Assembly: GCA_905203555.1 (NCBI GenBank)
Contig: CAJKWK010000004.1
Coordinates: 1-64,000, forward strand
Direction of reading: 5' to 3'
DNA length: 64,000 nucleotides
Origin: an uncultured Lachnospiraceae bacterium
Lineage (GTDB): Bacteria; Bacillota; Clostridia; Lachnospirales; Lachnospiraceae
Part shown: one piece after another, positions 17,259-25,524 of the stretch
Position numbering within the stretch: the first letter of the stretch is position 1
How the letters are laid out: every line of letters starts with the position of its first letter
Notes under the pieces: model-generated
Told to the model about the DNA's origin: nothing
Seen by the model: only the letters and a program-made list of their open reading frames with translations
The model's database searches: none
Program-made: the position numbers and the translations under genes

Positions 17259-19055
17259 ATGAAGTTATCACATATTCAGATTGAAAATTTCAGGGGGAAA
17301 CATTATGATTTTACCCCACAGCGCCTGAATTTATTTTTTGACAGAAACGGCGCAGGAAAAACCAGCTTGTGTGATGCTATCCGTTATGGATTAACAGGTA
17401 TGATGCCGCAAAATAAGGTTCGGAACGCATCGGTATCCATCCAGCTGGAAGATGGAATGATGATTCAGCGGATGAGCGGAACAAAAGGCGCAATCAATCG
17501 ATTAAATGGGAAACGGGTGACAAAGGAAGCGTTGGATAAAACGATTGCCGATTTTATCGGGATGCCGATGGCAGCGAAAGAGGATCCGCTTAAAAACCTT
17601 AAAATCGCCAGCAGCACAGAGATCCTGATGGCATTGAATGCTGGAGATTTGTTAAAGGCTCTTTTGCAGTACATTCCGGAAGAATTGGAGTTCGATACGG
17701 TAATGTCCTATTTCCCTAAAGCAAATGAAGAAGTACGAAAGGAATGCAGCACAGCGTTTCCACAGGCACCGGAGACCTTCGGTATTGAGAAATTGCAGGA
17801 AGCATACACATACTTTTTTGAAAAGCGCAAACTGCTTAATGCATCCATTAGGGAAAAGGAGGCAGCCACCAGGGCGCTTCGCGCAGTGGAACCAAAAAGA
17901 ACGATTCAGGAGATTGAAACAGATATGACACAGCTGCTTCTGTCTGAGAAAAATCAGGAAGAATCAGTGAAGCGACAAAAAGAATTCATGGCGGCATTTG
18001 AACAGCGAAAAAAACAAGAGGAGACCATCAAACGATTACGCGGTCTTATCGAACATGTCCCAGAAAAGCCGAAGGAAGGAATGGAAGCACAGCTGGATCA
18101 GATTCGGGAGGCAGCAGAACAGGAACGAAATGAAAAAAGCAGCCAAGCAGCAACCACGAAGGCTAATATTGAATTTTTCCGTCGTGTTTTGGAACAGTTA
18201 GATTCTCAGGTCTGTGTAATATCACAATCTTTAATCTGTACAACTGACAAAACCAGTGTGAGAGAAGAGATGGAAAGGTTATTGAAGGAAAATGAAGATC
18301 TTCTGAAAACACTGGAGTTAGCAATTATAACAGCTGAAAAGCGAATCAGCAGAAGTATCGAAGCAAAAAAACAACAGGAGGAACGACGCAGACAATATGA
18401 AGTTTACTGCCGCCAGAAATCAGAATTGGAAATTTTCGAAAAAAACCTCGTAACCGTTCCAGAAGCTCCTGTACAGTTCATTAACCTCAATGAAATTCCG
18501 GCTAAAAAGCAAAAATTAGCAGCAGAAAAGAAAAATGCAGAAGATTTCCTGAAAAAGCAGGAGCTTTTAAGTGAAATTCAGGAAAGCAAAAAACGATCCG
18601 ATCTTTATACTCAGATTATCAGGGCACTTGCAGATAATGGCGAAATAAAATCAGGAATTATCAAATATTATCTGCAAATGTTTGAGATGACATGCAATGA
18701 AAGAGCCGAAAAAATCGCGCCCGGATACGCATTCCGCTTTATTCCTGACGATGGGGTAAAAATTTATGTAAAAACCCCTCGAAACGCTAACGGCTATCTT
18801 ATCGAATCCTTGTCGCGAGGAGAAAAAATCATTGCTACATTTGTGCTTGCAGATATGATCAATCAGCTTTCTGGTGCAAGAATTTTATTTGTAGACAATA
18901 TTGAAGCTCTGGATGATACCTGGATGCCGGCATTTAAGAATTTGGTCAGCAGTGAAGAATTTCTTTCAGGATATGATCATGTATTCGTTTGCGGTGTCAA
19001 TAATCAAGATGTCCTGCGAATCTTTGGTGGACTGGATGCAAACTATTTGTCATAA
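17259..19055 (+). CDS. SbcC/RecF-like SMC-family ATPase
   Basis: 598 aa. The N-terminus shows LSHIQIENFRGKHYDF and a P-loop FFDRNGAGKTSLCDAIRYGL (GAGKT at 31-35; the usual first glycine of the loop is replaced by Asp). A coiled-coil middle (about 180-470) is rich in Glu/Lys/Gln. At the C-terminus are an ABC-type signature SLSRGEKI near residue 517 and a Walker B ILFVDNIEALDD near 543. Such proteins act in DNA end processing or recombination. It is much shorter than SbcC (about 1000 aa), closer to RecF-like or phage-type ATPases. No SbcD nuclease is adjacent. Confidence 0.8.
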   Translation: MKLSHIQIENFRGKHYDFTPQRLNLFFDRNGAGKTSLCDAIRYGLTGMMPQNKVRNASVSIQLEDGMMIQRMSGTKGAINRLNGKRVTKEALDKTIADFIGMPMAAKEDPLKNLKIASSTEILMALNAGDLLKALLQYIPEELEFDTVMSYFPKANEEVRKECSTAFPQAPETFGIEKLQEAYTYFFEKRKLLNASIREKEAATRALRAVEPKRTIQEIETDMTQLLLSEKNQEESVKRQKEFMAAFEQRKKQEETIKRLRGLIEHVPEKPKEGMEAQLDQIREAAEQERNEKSSQAATTKANIEFFRRVLEQLDSQVCVISQSLICTTDKTSVREEMERLLKENEDLLKTLELAIITAEKRISRSIEAKKQQEERRRQYEVYCRQKSELEIFEKNLVTVPEAPVQFINLNEIPAKKQKLAAEKKNAEDFLKKQELLSEIQESKKRSDLYTQIIRALADNGEIKSGIIKYYLQMFEMTCNERAEKIAPGYAFRFIPDDGVKIYVKTPRNANGYLIESLSRGEKIIATFVLADMINQLSGARILFVDNIEALDDTWMPAFKNLVSSEEFLSGYDHVFVCGVNNQDVLRIFGGLDANYLS

Positions 19056-19064
19056 TCACAGCAA

Positions 19065-19094
19065 AGGGGTGGCTACAAGCCGCCTCTTTTTTTT
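19065..19094 (+). terminator. Terminator after the SbcC-like gene
   Basis: Nine-pair stem AGGGGTGGC/GCCGCCTCT with two wobble pairs, then a run of T. Confidence 0.85.
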
Positions 19095-19123
19095 GTAAAA
19101 ATGCGATTTTACATCCTTTCCTT

Positions 19124-19132
19124 TCCATAATT
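19124..19132 (+). promoter_or_regulatory. TCCATAATT box before the 19201 gene
   Basis: 68 nt before the ATG at 19201. The leader between them contains AGCCT/AGGCT inverted repeats. Confidence 0.6.
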
Positions 19133-19200
19133 ACTGTAACCAAAAAACAAAGCCTGTTATCAGATAGGCTGCAACCATTTATAAGCAAAGGAGTAAAACA

Positions 19201-19842
19201 ATGGAAAAGTTAGAAATCATGAATGAAGCGATCTTTCGCGGAAGAATTGTGAGGATCCGTGAAGCAAACGGAAATGGAACGATCACATTGGCGTGCCCAC
19301 TAATTACCACAGTACGAAAAAAGGGTGTAGTAGAAAATGGCGCCAGGGTTAATTACCCCGTCCTGTCCTTTAACAAAAACACAGTTACCTCAAATATTGC
19401 AGAAACATTTAAGCAGGGCGATCATGTAATTGTAAAAGGATATGTGCAATCCTATATGAGATTGGATGAAAATTCGGGAGAAGCTAAAGAAATTATGAAC
19501 CTCTATATCCGCGAGATCATACCAGATACCAGCAAAATGATGAATGTGTTCGGAGTAGAGGGTCGTACTTATCCAGAATCCCAAAACGAGGTGTATTTAT
19601 CTGGCGTACTGGCCGGAATTACGAAGAGAAATGATACAATTGCGCTGCTGCGTATCGACTTATCCCAGGAAAGAAAAAATGTTGTAAACACTGTGTACTT
19701 CAGGGCACCAGCAAGCGTGATCAGTGACCTATCAATTGGAGAAACAGTAAATGTGTTGGCAATGGTGCAGACCGTTGATACCAGGGAAAGAAAATTGTTC
19801 CGGAACTACCAAGAATTGGTAATTTTGGATATCGCCCGGTAA
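19201..19842 (+). CDS. Second OB-fold-like protein, candidate SSB
   Basis: 213 aa, with AAAGGAG upstream. The sequence suggests two consecutive OB-fold units: AIFRGRIVRIREANGNGTIT to MNLYIREIIPDTS, and EVYLSGVLAGITKRNDTIAL to NYQELVILDIAR. The pattern of a conserved start, central strands with Gly/Lys, and a VIVKGYVQSY-type segment is that of SSB or PriB-like proteins. It lacks an acidic tail. It is a monocistronic unit between a CATAATT box and a terminator, lying between the SbcC-like ATPase and the partition genes. Confidence 0.5.
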   Translation: MEKLEIMNEAIFRGRIVRIREANGNGTITLACPLITTVRKKGVVENGARVNYPVLSFNKNTVTSNIAETFKQGDHVIVKGYVQSYMRLDENSGEAKEIMNLYIREIIPDTSKMMNVFGVEGRTYPESQNEVYLSGVLAGITKRNDTIALLRIDLSQERKNVVNTVYFRAPASVISDLSIGETVNVLAMVQTVDTRERKLFRNYQELVILDIAR

Positions 19843-19855
19843 TATCATATATTTT

Positions 19856-19885
19856 CCGGCAGTCTGTATTGACTGCCGGTTTTCT
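19856..19885 (+). terminator. Terminator after the 19201 gene
   Basis: Perfect nine-pair stem CCGGCAGTC/GACTGCCGG with loop TGTATT, then TTTTC. Confidence 0.95.
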
Positions 19886-19900
19886 TTGAAAAAAACATTA

Positions 19901-19915
19901 TTTTCTTATCCGCAA
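19901..19915 (+). promoter_or_regulatory. TTTTCTTATCCGCAA box, first copy in the partition control region
   Basis: Lies just before a possible promoter, TTGGGT (19925) and TATACT (19949) spaced 18 nt. A second copy follows at 20091. Confidence 0.5.
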
Positions 19916-20017
19916 ATTTTATTTTTGGGTAAAATAGTAATTTTGCGATATACTCCATGTATTCATATACATTTTCTCATGTGTTGATCAATTTCTACCT
20001 AACACAGGGTCAACCAA

Positions 20018-20038
20018 CTCGGTCATTGAATGGCCGAG
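20018..20038 (+). repeat. Dispersed palindrome, copy upstream of the actin-like gene
   Basis: A 21-nt near-perfect inverted repeat starting CTCGGTCATTG and ending GGCCGAG. Related copies lie at 44291, 53355 and 62937, with a partial one at 55762. Confidence 0.6.
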
Positions 20039-20090
20039 CATCCTTACCAATATATCGTGAAAGTTTTGCAGAAGATAGAAAAAAGCCAAA

Positions 20091-20105
20091 TTTTCTTATC
20101 CGCAG
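20091..20105 (+). promoter_or_regulatory. TTTTCTTATCCGCAG box, second copy before the actin-like gene
   Basis: Twenty-five nt separate CCGCA from the CATAATT at 20130, the same spacing as at 26866/26905. Confidence 0.55.
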
Positions 20106-20127
20106 AAAAATGATTGTAAAAATTGAA

Positions 20128-20136
20128 CCCATAATT
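20128..20136 (+). promoter_or_regulatory. CCCATAATT box before the actin-like gene
   Basis: 30 nt before the ATG at 20167. Confidence 0.65.
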
Positions 20137-20166
20137 ATATCAAAGAAATTCAATGGAGGAACCCTT

Positions 20167-21357
20167 ATGACAAAAACAATTGACTATCGCACCAAAAGTA
20201 TCATGAACGAAGTGCAGAATGTCGGCGTAGAAGGTTATTGGCCCATCGCAATTGATGTGGGATATTCCGCCGTCAAATGTTTTTCACCCAATATGATCTG
20301 TGCCTTTCCATCGTACGCAAAAAATCTGGGGAAGAATCCCACTCTTTATGGGGATCAGGATCTGCATGAAATTTTGTACCGAGATGGAGAAACTGGAGAA
20401 ATCTGGAGAGTAGGAAGAAGTGCCCAACTGATGGTAGATGACAGAGATACAAGCGATTCACAGATGGAATTGTACAGCAGGGAGCGGTATTTTTCACCGA
20501 TGTTTAAGGTGTTGATACGGACAGGATTAGCATTATCCATCTTAAATAATTCTGCAGGAAACTATAATGGAAAACCGTTGATGGTGCAAACCGGCCTACC
20601 TCCAGCATACTTGGAAGATGATAAAGATTATTTAATTGATGTGATTGCTGGACATCATAAATTTGCTATCAAAACAGGAAAGCAACGCTCCTATATCAAT
20701 ATGGAATTGGATATTTTAAAGAAAAATGTCGATGTCATGAGCCAGCCGGAAGGTACTTTAATGAGTATCGCTATGGATGATAATGCCATGACAATTCCAG
20801 GAGCAAAAAAATACTTTCAGTCCAGAATTATCTTATGTGATGTCGGACATGGCACCCTGGATCTATTTGATATCGTTAACCGTACCAGTCATTCCAAAGA
20901 AACATTTAATGAATACGGCATGCGAGAGGTACTTAATTTAACCAGCCGCAAAATCAAGGAACGCACTGGAGTTACTATCCGTTCTGCAGCAATGCAAAAC
21001 GCACTGGAAACAGGAACTGTTACAATAAAAAAACGAAACGGTATGAAAATATCATCAAAAACAGAACCTTTTGATGATTTACTGGAAGAAGCTTCCGTTC
21101 AAATCTGTCGGGATGCAGTTGAAAAGATTATGAATATGTATTCAGGGCTGTTCCAGTATGATTATTTAGTCTTAACTGGCGGAACCAGTGCAGCATGGGA
21201 ACCATACATTAAAGAATATTTCAAGGATGTAGAAGGATTGGTCGTAGTCATGGGAAATGAAAACTGTCCAGATCTTGATATGATTTTTTGTAATGTGCGG
21301 GGGTACTACATGTATTTAATCAACACCCTAAGGCGGCTGGAGAAAAAAGCGAGGTGA
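20167..21357 (+). CDS. ParM/StbA-like actin-fold ATPase
   Basis: 396 aa. The ATG at 20167 has GGAGGAACCCTT before it; the frame is open back to 19957 but that part crosses the control region. Actin-fold motifs are in order: phosphate-1 IAIDVGYSAVK near residue 30, phosphate-2 ILCDVGHGTLDLFD near 225, and adenosine motif YLVLTGGTSAAWEPY near 340. ParM-type proteins form filaments that push plasmid copies apart. The next gene, 6 nt on, has the position of the ParR adaptor. This suggests a stably inherited extrachromosomal element or plasmid phase. Confidence 0.85.
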   Translation: MTKTIDYRTKSIMNEVQNVGVEGYWPIAIDVGYSAVKCFSPNMICAFPSYAKNLGKNPTLYGDQDLHEILYRDGETGEIWRVGRSAQLMVDDRDTSDSQMELYSRERYFSPMFKVLIRTGLALSILNNSAGNYNGKPLMVQTGLPPAYLEDDKDYLIDVIAGHHKFAIKTGKQRSYINMELDILKKNVDVMSQPEGTLMSIAMDDNAMTIPGAKKYFQSRIILCDVGHGTLDLFDIVNRTSHSKETFNEYGMREVLNLTSRKIKERTGVTIRSAAMQNALETGTVTIKKRNGMKISSKTEPFDDLLEEASVQICRDAVEKIMNMYSGLFQYDYLVLTGGTSAAWEPYIKEYFKDVEGLVVVMGNENCPDLDMIFCNVRGYYMYLINTLRRLEKKAR

Positions 21358-21363
21358 CGATGA

Positions 21364-22083
21364 TTGAAAATCACAATCCGTATATACCGCACGCACGACT
21401 TTGATTTAATGGCACTCTATTATTCTGGAGCACTCGGAATTGGCAAGGCCATTAAAAAAGCAGTCATTGCTTATTATAATGGAGAAAAATTCACATTTGA
21501 TGTGACAATGCCACAAAAAATCGAACCATCGGATATGCCGCTTGTCATCACAACGAGCGTAGTGATTACAGAAAGGGATTCTGCTGGGATCACAGAATGG
21601 CTATCTGGTTTTCGTCCAGGTTATCGAAATTGCTGTCTAAAGAATATCCTCAGACATTATCTGGAAGATCCAGGAATTGCATGTTTTCGGGATGATGCAA
21701 CCAAACATGAGTTGTTTGATTTGGGGGCTGGAACAATCGTGTGCCGACCTCATATCCATACAAACAAGCTGCAGACAGGAGATCAATGGCTTCAGGATAT
21801 CGCAAATCAGAAACCTCAAAAGAAAGATCCGAAAAAGCTTCAGAAAATTTCACACGCCTTGGATTATTTAGGTGAAGATGTATCGTATCAAAAAGATGAG
21901 GAAGCCATCGAACAATCAGAAGCTGCTGAATATAAAGAGACATGGCAGGAAACAACTGAGGTCGAAGAACCACAAGAATACAATGGTGAAATCCTGAATG
22001 TAACAGAAGAAACAATAGAAGAAGAAAGCGAAGATGATGATTTTGATGCTTTTGCAGCATTTCAAAAAATGCGAGGAGGTTGA
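21364..22083 (+). CDS. Candidate ParR-like partition adaptor
   Basis: 239 aa, TTG start at 21364 with GAGGTGACGATGA upstream; the ATG at 21360 leads to an early stop. Residues 1-70 are basic with LMALYYSGALGIGKAIKKAV, then EWLSGFRPGYRNCCLKNILR, which resembles the conserved segment of ParR/StbB-like ribbon-helix-helix proteins that accompany actin-like ATPases. The last 80 residues are very acidic and probably disordered. Position directly after the actin-like gene is the main evidence. Confidence 0.5.
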   Translation: MKITIRIYRTHDFDLMALYYSGALGIGKAIKKAVIAYYNGEKFTFDVTMPQKIEPSDMPLVITTSVVITERDSAGITEWLSGFRPGYRNCCLKNILRHYLEDPGIACFRDDATKHELFDLGAGTIVCRPHIHTNKLQTGDQWLQDIANQKPQKKDPKKLQKISHALDYLGEDVSYQKDEEAIEQSEAAEYKETWQETTEVEEPQEYNGEILNVTEETIEEESEDDDFDAFAAFQKMRGG

Positions 22084-22086
22084 GAT

Positions 22087-22653
22087 ATGTTTGATAAAAG
22101 AGAAGAATTCCACATGATTGATGACAAATTGCAAGAGATCCGGATTTATTGTAACCGCCTGCAAATCCCATTTATCTGGGTAGCTGCCGTATATGATAAT
22201 GGAAACGAGACGGAATATCGTGTTGCAGTAGATGAAAATAAACAAATAGAGAATACAGAGGAAAAACCATACATATGCCAGGGGCTTACACCAGGAAGTT
22301 TGAGAATTTCATTGGCAGACGATAAGATTAGGGACATCATTAAAGTATTGAATGGATTTAAAGTAGTGAACAGTGAAAATCCTTTGCCGTTCGATATTGG
22401 TGATTTTGCTGTCAATGCTGCAGCAAAAGCTAGTCAGTTATACGGTAAAGATGAGGAAGGATTATTTTTAAAGGGTACTTCGGAAGATGAAGTGGATTCT
22501 TCCATGGTTATTCGGGATGCACCGACTGCACAGAAAGCAGTAAAAATGCCAGTGATTACGCAGCCATTCATAGAAGATCGAAATATCAAATCTAATATTC
22601 TCCGCATCGGAAAAAACACAGATTTACCATATATTGCATCCGATTACGAGTAA
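22087..22653 (+). CDS. Unknown protein, third gene of the partition operon
   Basis: 188 aa. The start follows the previous stop by 3 nt and its ribosome site GAGGAGGTTGAG overlaps that stop, so translation is coupled. It begins MFDKREEFHMIDDKLQEIRI, then WVAAVYDNGNETEYRVAVDE. Alpha/beta, soluble, no motif recognised. A terminator follows. Co-transcription with the actin-like gene suggests an accessory partition or regulatory role, which is inference only. Confidence 0.55.
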   Translation: MFDKREEFHMIDDKLQEIRIYCNRLQIPFIWVAAVYDNGNETEYRVAVDENKQIENTEEKPYICQGLTPGSLRISLADDKIRDIIKVLNGFKVVNSENPLPFDIGDFAVNAAAKASQLYGKDEEGLFLKGTSEDEVDSSMVIRDAPTAQKAVKMPVITQPFIEDRNIKSNILRIGKNTDLPYIASDYE

Positions 22654-22660
22654 TACACCA

Positions 22661-22688
22661 AAGAGCCTCCGATGAGGCTCTCTTTTTT
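22661..22688 (+). terminator. Terminator of the partition operon
   Basis: AAGAGCCTC-CGAT-GAGGCTCTCTTTTTT. Confidence 0.95.
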
Positions 22689-22708
22689 AAAATAATAACG
22701 ATTTTCAA

Positions 22709-22717
22709 CCCATAATT
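22709..22717 (+). promoter_or_regulatory. CCCATAATT box before the large adhesin
   Basis: 48 nt before the ATG at 22766. Confidence 0.6.
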
Positions 22718-22765
22718 AAAACAGCACCATGTGCAAAAAAATAAAACAAATGAAAGGAGAACAGC

Positions 22766-25315
22766 ATGCGCAAAAAAATCTCAAAAGCAACATCATGCTT
22801 ATTGGCTGGAGCCCTCTGTGTCACTTCTGCGTTGGCAGTCGGCAGTCCAGCTCATGCCTCGCCGACGGATGGATTCATCACAGAAAAACGCGGCTCTGGC
22901 CTGGCAGTCACAGGGATTACCGATGAAGCAGTCAAGGATGGAAGTGTAACCATTCCGGACGAAATAGGAGGTACTCCAGTCACATTTCTTGGAAAAAGCG
23001 AAGATACGCTCACTTTCCTGGGGGACTATCCAGTATCTCACCTGATGCTCGGGAAAAATGTTTCAGGAGCTACTGGATATGCGTTTTATGGAGCAAATCA
23101 TTTGGAATCCATCGAACTGCATCCAGAAAACAACAGTTGGCTCAAGGCAGAAGGAAACATTTTAATGAGTGAAAATCCTGATAGGCCAATCCTCATTAAA
23201 TATGCTCCAGCTATCCAAAAACAGGATTACACAGTACCGGAAAGTCTTACGGAAGTCTGGAACATGGATCATGCAGATTTTGGAACCTTGGATTTAAACA
23301 ATGTAAACGCAATGCTTAAAATGTCCCTGGCTGGAACAGAGATTGAAACCCTGAAATTGGGCAATGTGGAAGTAGATCAGGGAGAGCCGGACGAAATCCT
23401 GTATGGAGCCATTGTAAACGAATTTGATGCTTCTGAAAGCAGTATGTATGAAAGTGATGGAAAAGCTTTATGGAAAGGCGATAAACTGATCAAGGTTGCC
23501 GCCGGCGCCGAATTTGAAGATGGGTATTTCAGTCGTTTTCATAAAGTGTCGCCTTATGCTTTCAACTCCATTCCGGAATATCTGGCAATTGCAGATAGCC
23601 TTCCGGAAAGCGCTACAAAAAATGTAGTATTCAGCTTTTTTTCCCAAGACGCAGGTGTCTTTATCGTAAATGGCGAAGTGAGTTTTTGCTACAACTACGA
23701 TAAAAAAGTACCGACATCCGTAGGTGGAGTGGAAGAGTATTCGCCAAACATCGACCAAGAAAAATACGACAGGATCCGCGCACTTATGTATGTTGGAGTT
23801 CCATTTAATGGAACGGGGTTGTTTGAAGAAATATTCGGAGTCACTTATGAAGAAGCAATGCAGGATCCTGATGTTCAAATGCACGGAGATGTAGCATTAA
23901 ATATCGTCTCTGCCTTAGTCTACGATATCATTGACGGGAAAATGCCATCTGTGATTAACGGTATCGGTTATGGTCCGTTTACAGCCGAAGCGGTACATGA
24001 ATACAAGGCGGCATTACAGGAAGCGGTTGAGGATTATGATCGGTATAACTTTACCCCATCCTTTGCATTAGAAGACAGCAAAATCCGTTTCCATCGTAAT
24101 GGCGATCAATACGCAAGTGATCCGATTATCGTTAATACCATGGATGGAACTGGACAGGTAAGCGAAAATTATCTTTACACCATCAACATTGATACAGATG
24201 GAATTACCGTAAAAGACAATGGAAAAACCTCATTCCAGACAGGGCAGGAAGTTGTATTGGTATCAGATACCAAACCAACAACCGCAGGCATCCAGTTCTC
24301 TTATAACGAACCAACACTGAAATATTACAGACAAACTTCAAATGATGTCCAGAATGTACTTGCATCAGCTGTCCGGCAGAAAACGCTGGACTTAAAAGCG
24401 GAAGTTCTGGTAGATGATTTTGTGATTTCCAAACAAGACATTACAACCAAAGAAGAGCTCCCTGGAGCAAAACTCATATTAACATATGAAGGCGGTGGGG
24501 TGGTGGACGAATGGATTTCCACTAATGAGCCGCATGTAATTACGAATCCGAAGGATGGCACATATACCTTGACAGAAGTTACTGCTCCAGACGGGTATGA
24601 GTTGGCTGAATCCATTACATTCATTGTCAAAGATGGAAAAGTGGAAGGTGGTCATATCATTATGTACGATGCTCCCATTAAGGGATCTGCTTCCATTGTG
24701 AAGACGGATGCAGCAACAGGAGAAGAACTGCCAGGAGCTAAGCTGGAAGTACGGAAAGAAAATGGAGAACTGGTAGATTCCTGGGTTTCCACAACTTCTG
24801 CCCACATCATTGAAAATCTGGAAGATGGTATGTATACCCTAACGGAGATTACCGCACCACACGGTTATGAAATTGCAGAAAGTATTACATTTGAAGTAAA
24901 AAATGGAGAAGTGGTGGGTGGACAGATTGTAATGGAGGATCAACCAACAGAATCTACCCCATCGGAACCAGATAAGCCATCTACTCCATCGGAACCGGAC
25001 GAACCAGATAAGCCATCTACTCCATCAGAACCGGATCAGCCGGATAAGCCATCCACCCCATCGGAACCAGATAAGCCGAGCAGCAATGGTGGACATAGTG
25101 GTGGAGGCGGAGGAGGAAGCCATTCCAGTGATAGAGGAAGCAGTACCAAAGGAACGCCACAAAAGCCAACAGAAGAACAACCAATTATTGTGAAACCAAT
25201 AGAGGAACAACCAACACCGATTCTTCCTAAGACTGGTAATGTAGCAGCAGCTTCTATCTTAACATTTGCTTCATTGATGACGCTCATTATATTATCTAAA
25301 AGAAGAAAGCAGTAA
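22766..25315 (+). CDS. LPXTG cell-wall-anchored surface protein with Cna-B-type repeats
   Basis: 849 aa. Signal peptide 1-31 (SPAHA cleavage region), then a leucine-rich, BspA-like part (FYGANHLESIELHPENNSWL). The next part (residues about 290-420) holds FCYNYDKKVPTSVGG and ALMYVGVPFNGTGLF, recalling thioester adhesin domains, but I do not find the usual TQxA(I/V)W motif. Two SpaA/Cna-B-type domains follow, with lysines in VISKQD and SIVKTD and glutamates in LTEVTAPDGYE and LTEITAPHGYE that could form isopeptide bonds. A Pro/Ser/Glu/Asp repeat stalk, a Gly-rich patch, LPKTG, a membrane helix and KRRKQ end it. It should be sortase-anchored and could bind host or partner cells; no sortase is in the window. 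Confidence 0.85.
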   Translation: MRKKISKATSCLLAGALCVTSALAVGSPAHASPTDGFITEKRGSGLAVTGITDEAVKDGSVTIPDEIGGTPVTFLGKSEDTLTFLGDYPVSHLMLGKNVSGATGYAFYGANHLESIELHPENNSWLKAEGNILMSENPDRPILIKYAPAIQKQDYTVPESLTEVWNMDHADFGTLDLNNVNAMLKMSLAGTEIETLKLGNVEVDQGEPDEILYGAIVNEFDASESSMYESDGKALWKGDKLIKVAAGAEFEDGYFSRFHKVSPYAFNSIPEYLAIADSLPESATKNVVFSFFSQDAGVFIVNGEVSFCYNYDKKVPTSVGGVEEYSPNIDQEKYDRIRALMYVGVPFNGTGLFEEIFGVTYEEAMQDPDVQMHGDVALNIVSALVYDIIDGKMPSVINGIGYGPFTAEAVHEYKAALQEAVEDYDRYNFTPSFALEDSKIRFHRNGDQYASDPIIVNTMDGTGQVSENYLYTINIDTDGITVKDNGKTSFQTGQEVVLVSDTKPTTAGIQFSYNEPTLKYYRQTSNDVQNVLASAVRQKTLDLKAEVLVDDFVISKQDITTKEELPGAKLILTYEGGGVVDEWISTNEPHVITNPKDGTYTLTEVTAPDGYELAESITFIVKDGKVEGGHIIMYDAPIKGSASIVKTDAATGEELPGAKLEVRKENGELVDSWVSTTSAHIIENLEDGMYTLTEITAPHGYEIAESITFEVKNGEVVGGQIVMEDQPTESTPSEPDKPSTPSEPDEPDKPSTPSEPDQPDKPSTPSEPDKPSSNGGHSGGGGGGSHSSDRGSSTKGTPQKPTEEQPIIVKPIEEQPTPILPKTGNVAAASILTFASLMTLIILSKRRKQ
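24955..25080 (+). repeat. Tandem PSEPDKPSTPSEPD-type repeats in the adhesin stalk
   Basis: Several imperfect copies encoding variants of TPSEPDKPS within the coding sequence, forming a Pro-rich wall-spanning stalk. Such repeats vary in copy number between strains. Confidence 0.8.
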
Positions 25316-25330
25316 GTAAATCGCAAAAAA

Positions 25331-25366
25331 AAACAGATCGTGGTTATCCATAGATCTGTTTTTTGT
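25331..25366 (+). terminator. Terminator after the adhesin gene
   Basis: AACAGATC and TGG pair with CCA and GATCTGTT around TTAT, then TTTTG. Confidence 0.85.
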
Positions 25367-25384
25367 TGTGATTATAGATCCGAT

Positions 25385-25393
25385 TCCATAATT
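25385..25393 (+). promoter_or_regulatory. TCCATAATT box before the Pro-Glu-rich LPKTG gene
   Basis: 131 nt before the ATG at 25525, the longest leader in this set. The leader contains a small GTCTGCC/GGCAATC-type inverted repeat. Confidence 0.55.
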
Positions 25394-25524
25394 ACAAAGA
25401 AGATTAAAGGAATTAGAGTAAAATTTAAAAGCGCGCATGCTCTATACCATTAATGTTCAATTACAGAAGAAGAGAGTGTCTGCCAACAGGCAATCTCAAG
25501 TTTCCAGAAGAAAGGAATAAAAAC

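Larger units (their letters stand above)
19886..20166 (+). promoter_or_regulatory. 280-nt gene-free control region of the partition operon
   Basis: This gene-free stretch holds two direct copies of TTTTCTTATCCGCA about 190 nt apart (19901, 20091), an inverted pair GTTGATC/GGTCAAC (from 19983), the dispersed palindrome at 20018, and a CATAATT box (20128). Plasmid ParM systems usually have a centromere of repeats just upstream, so this is the natural candidate for it. No tandem iteron array is visible, which weakens the case. Confidence 0.4.
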
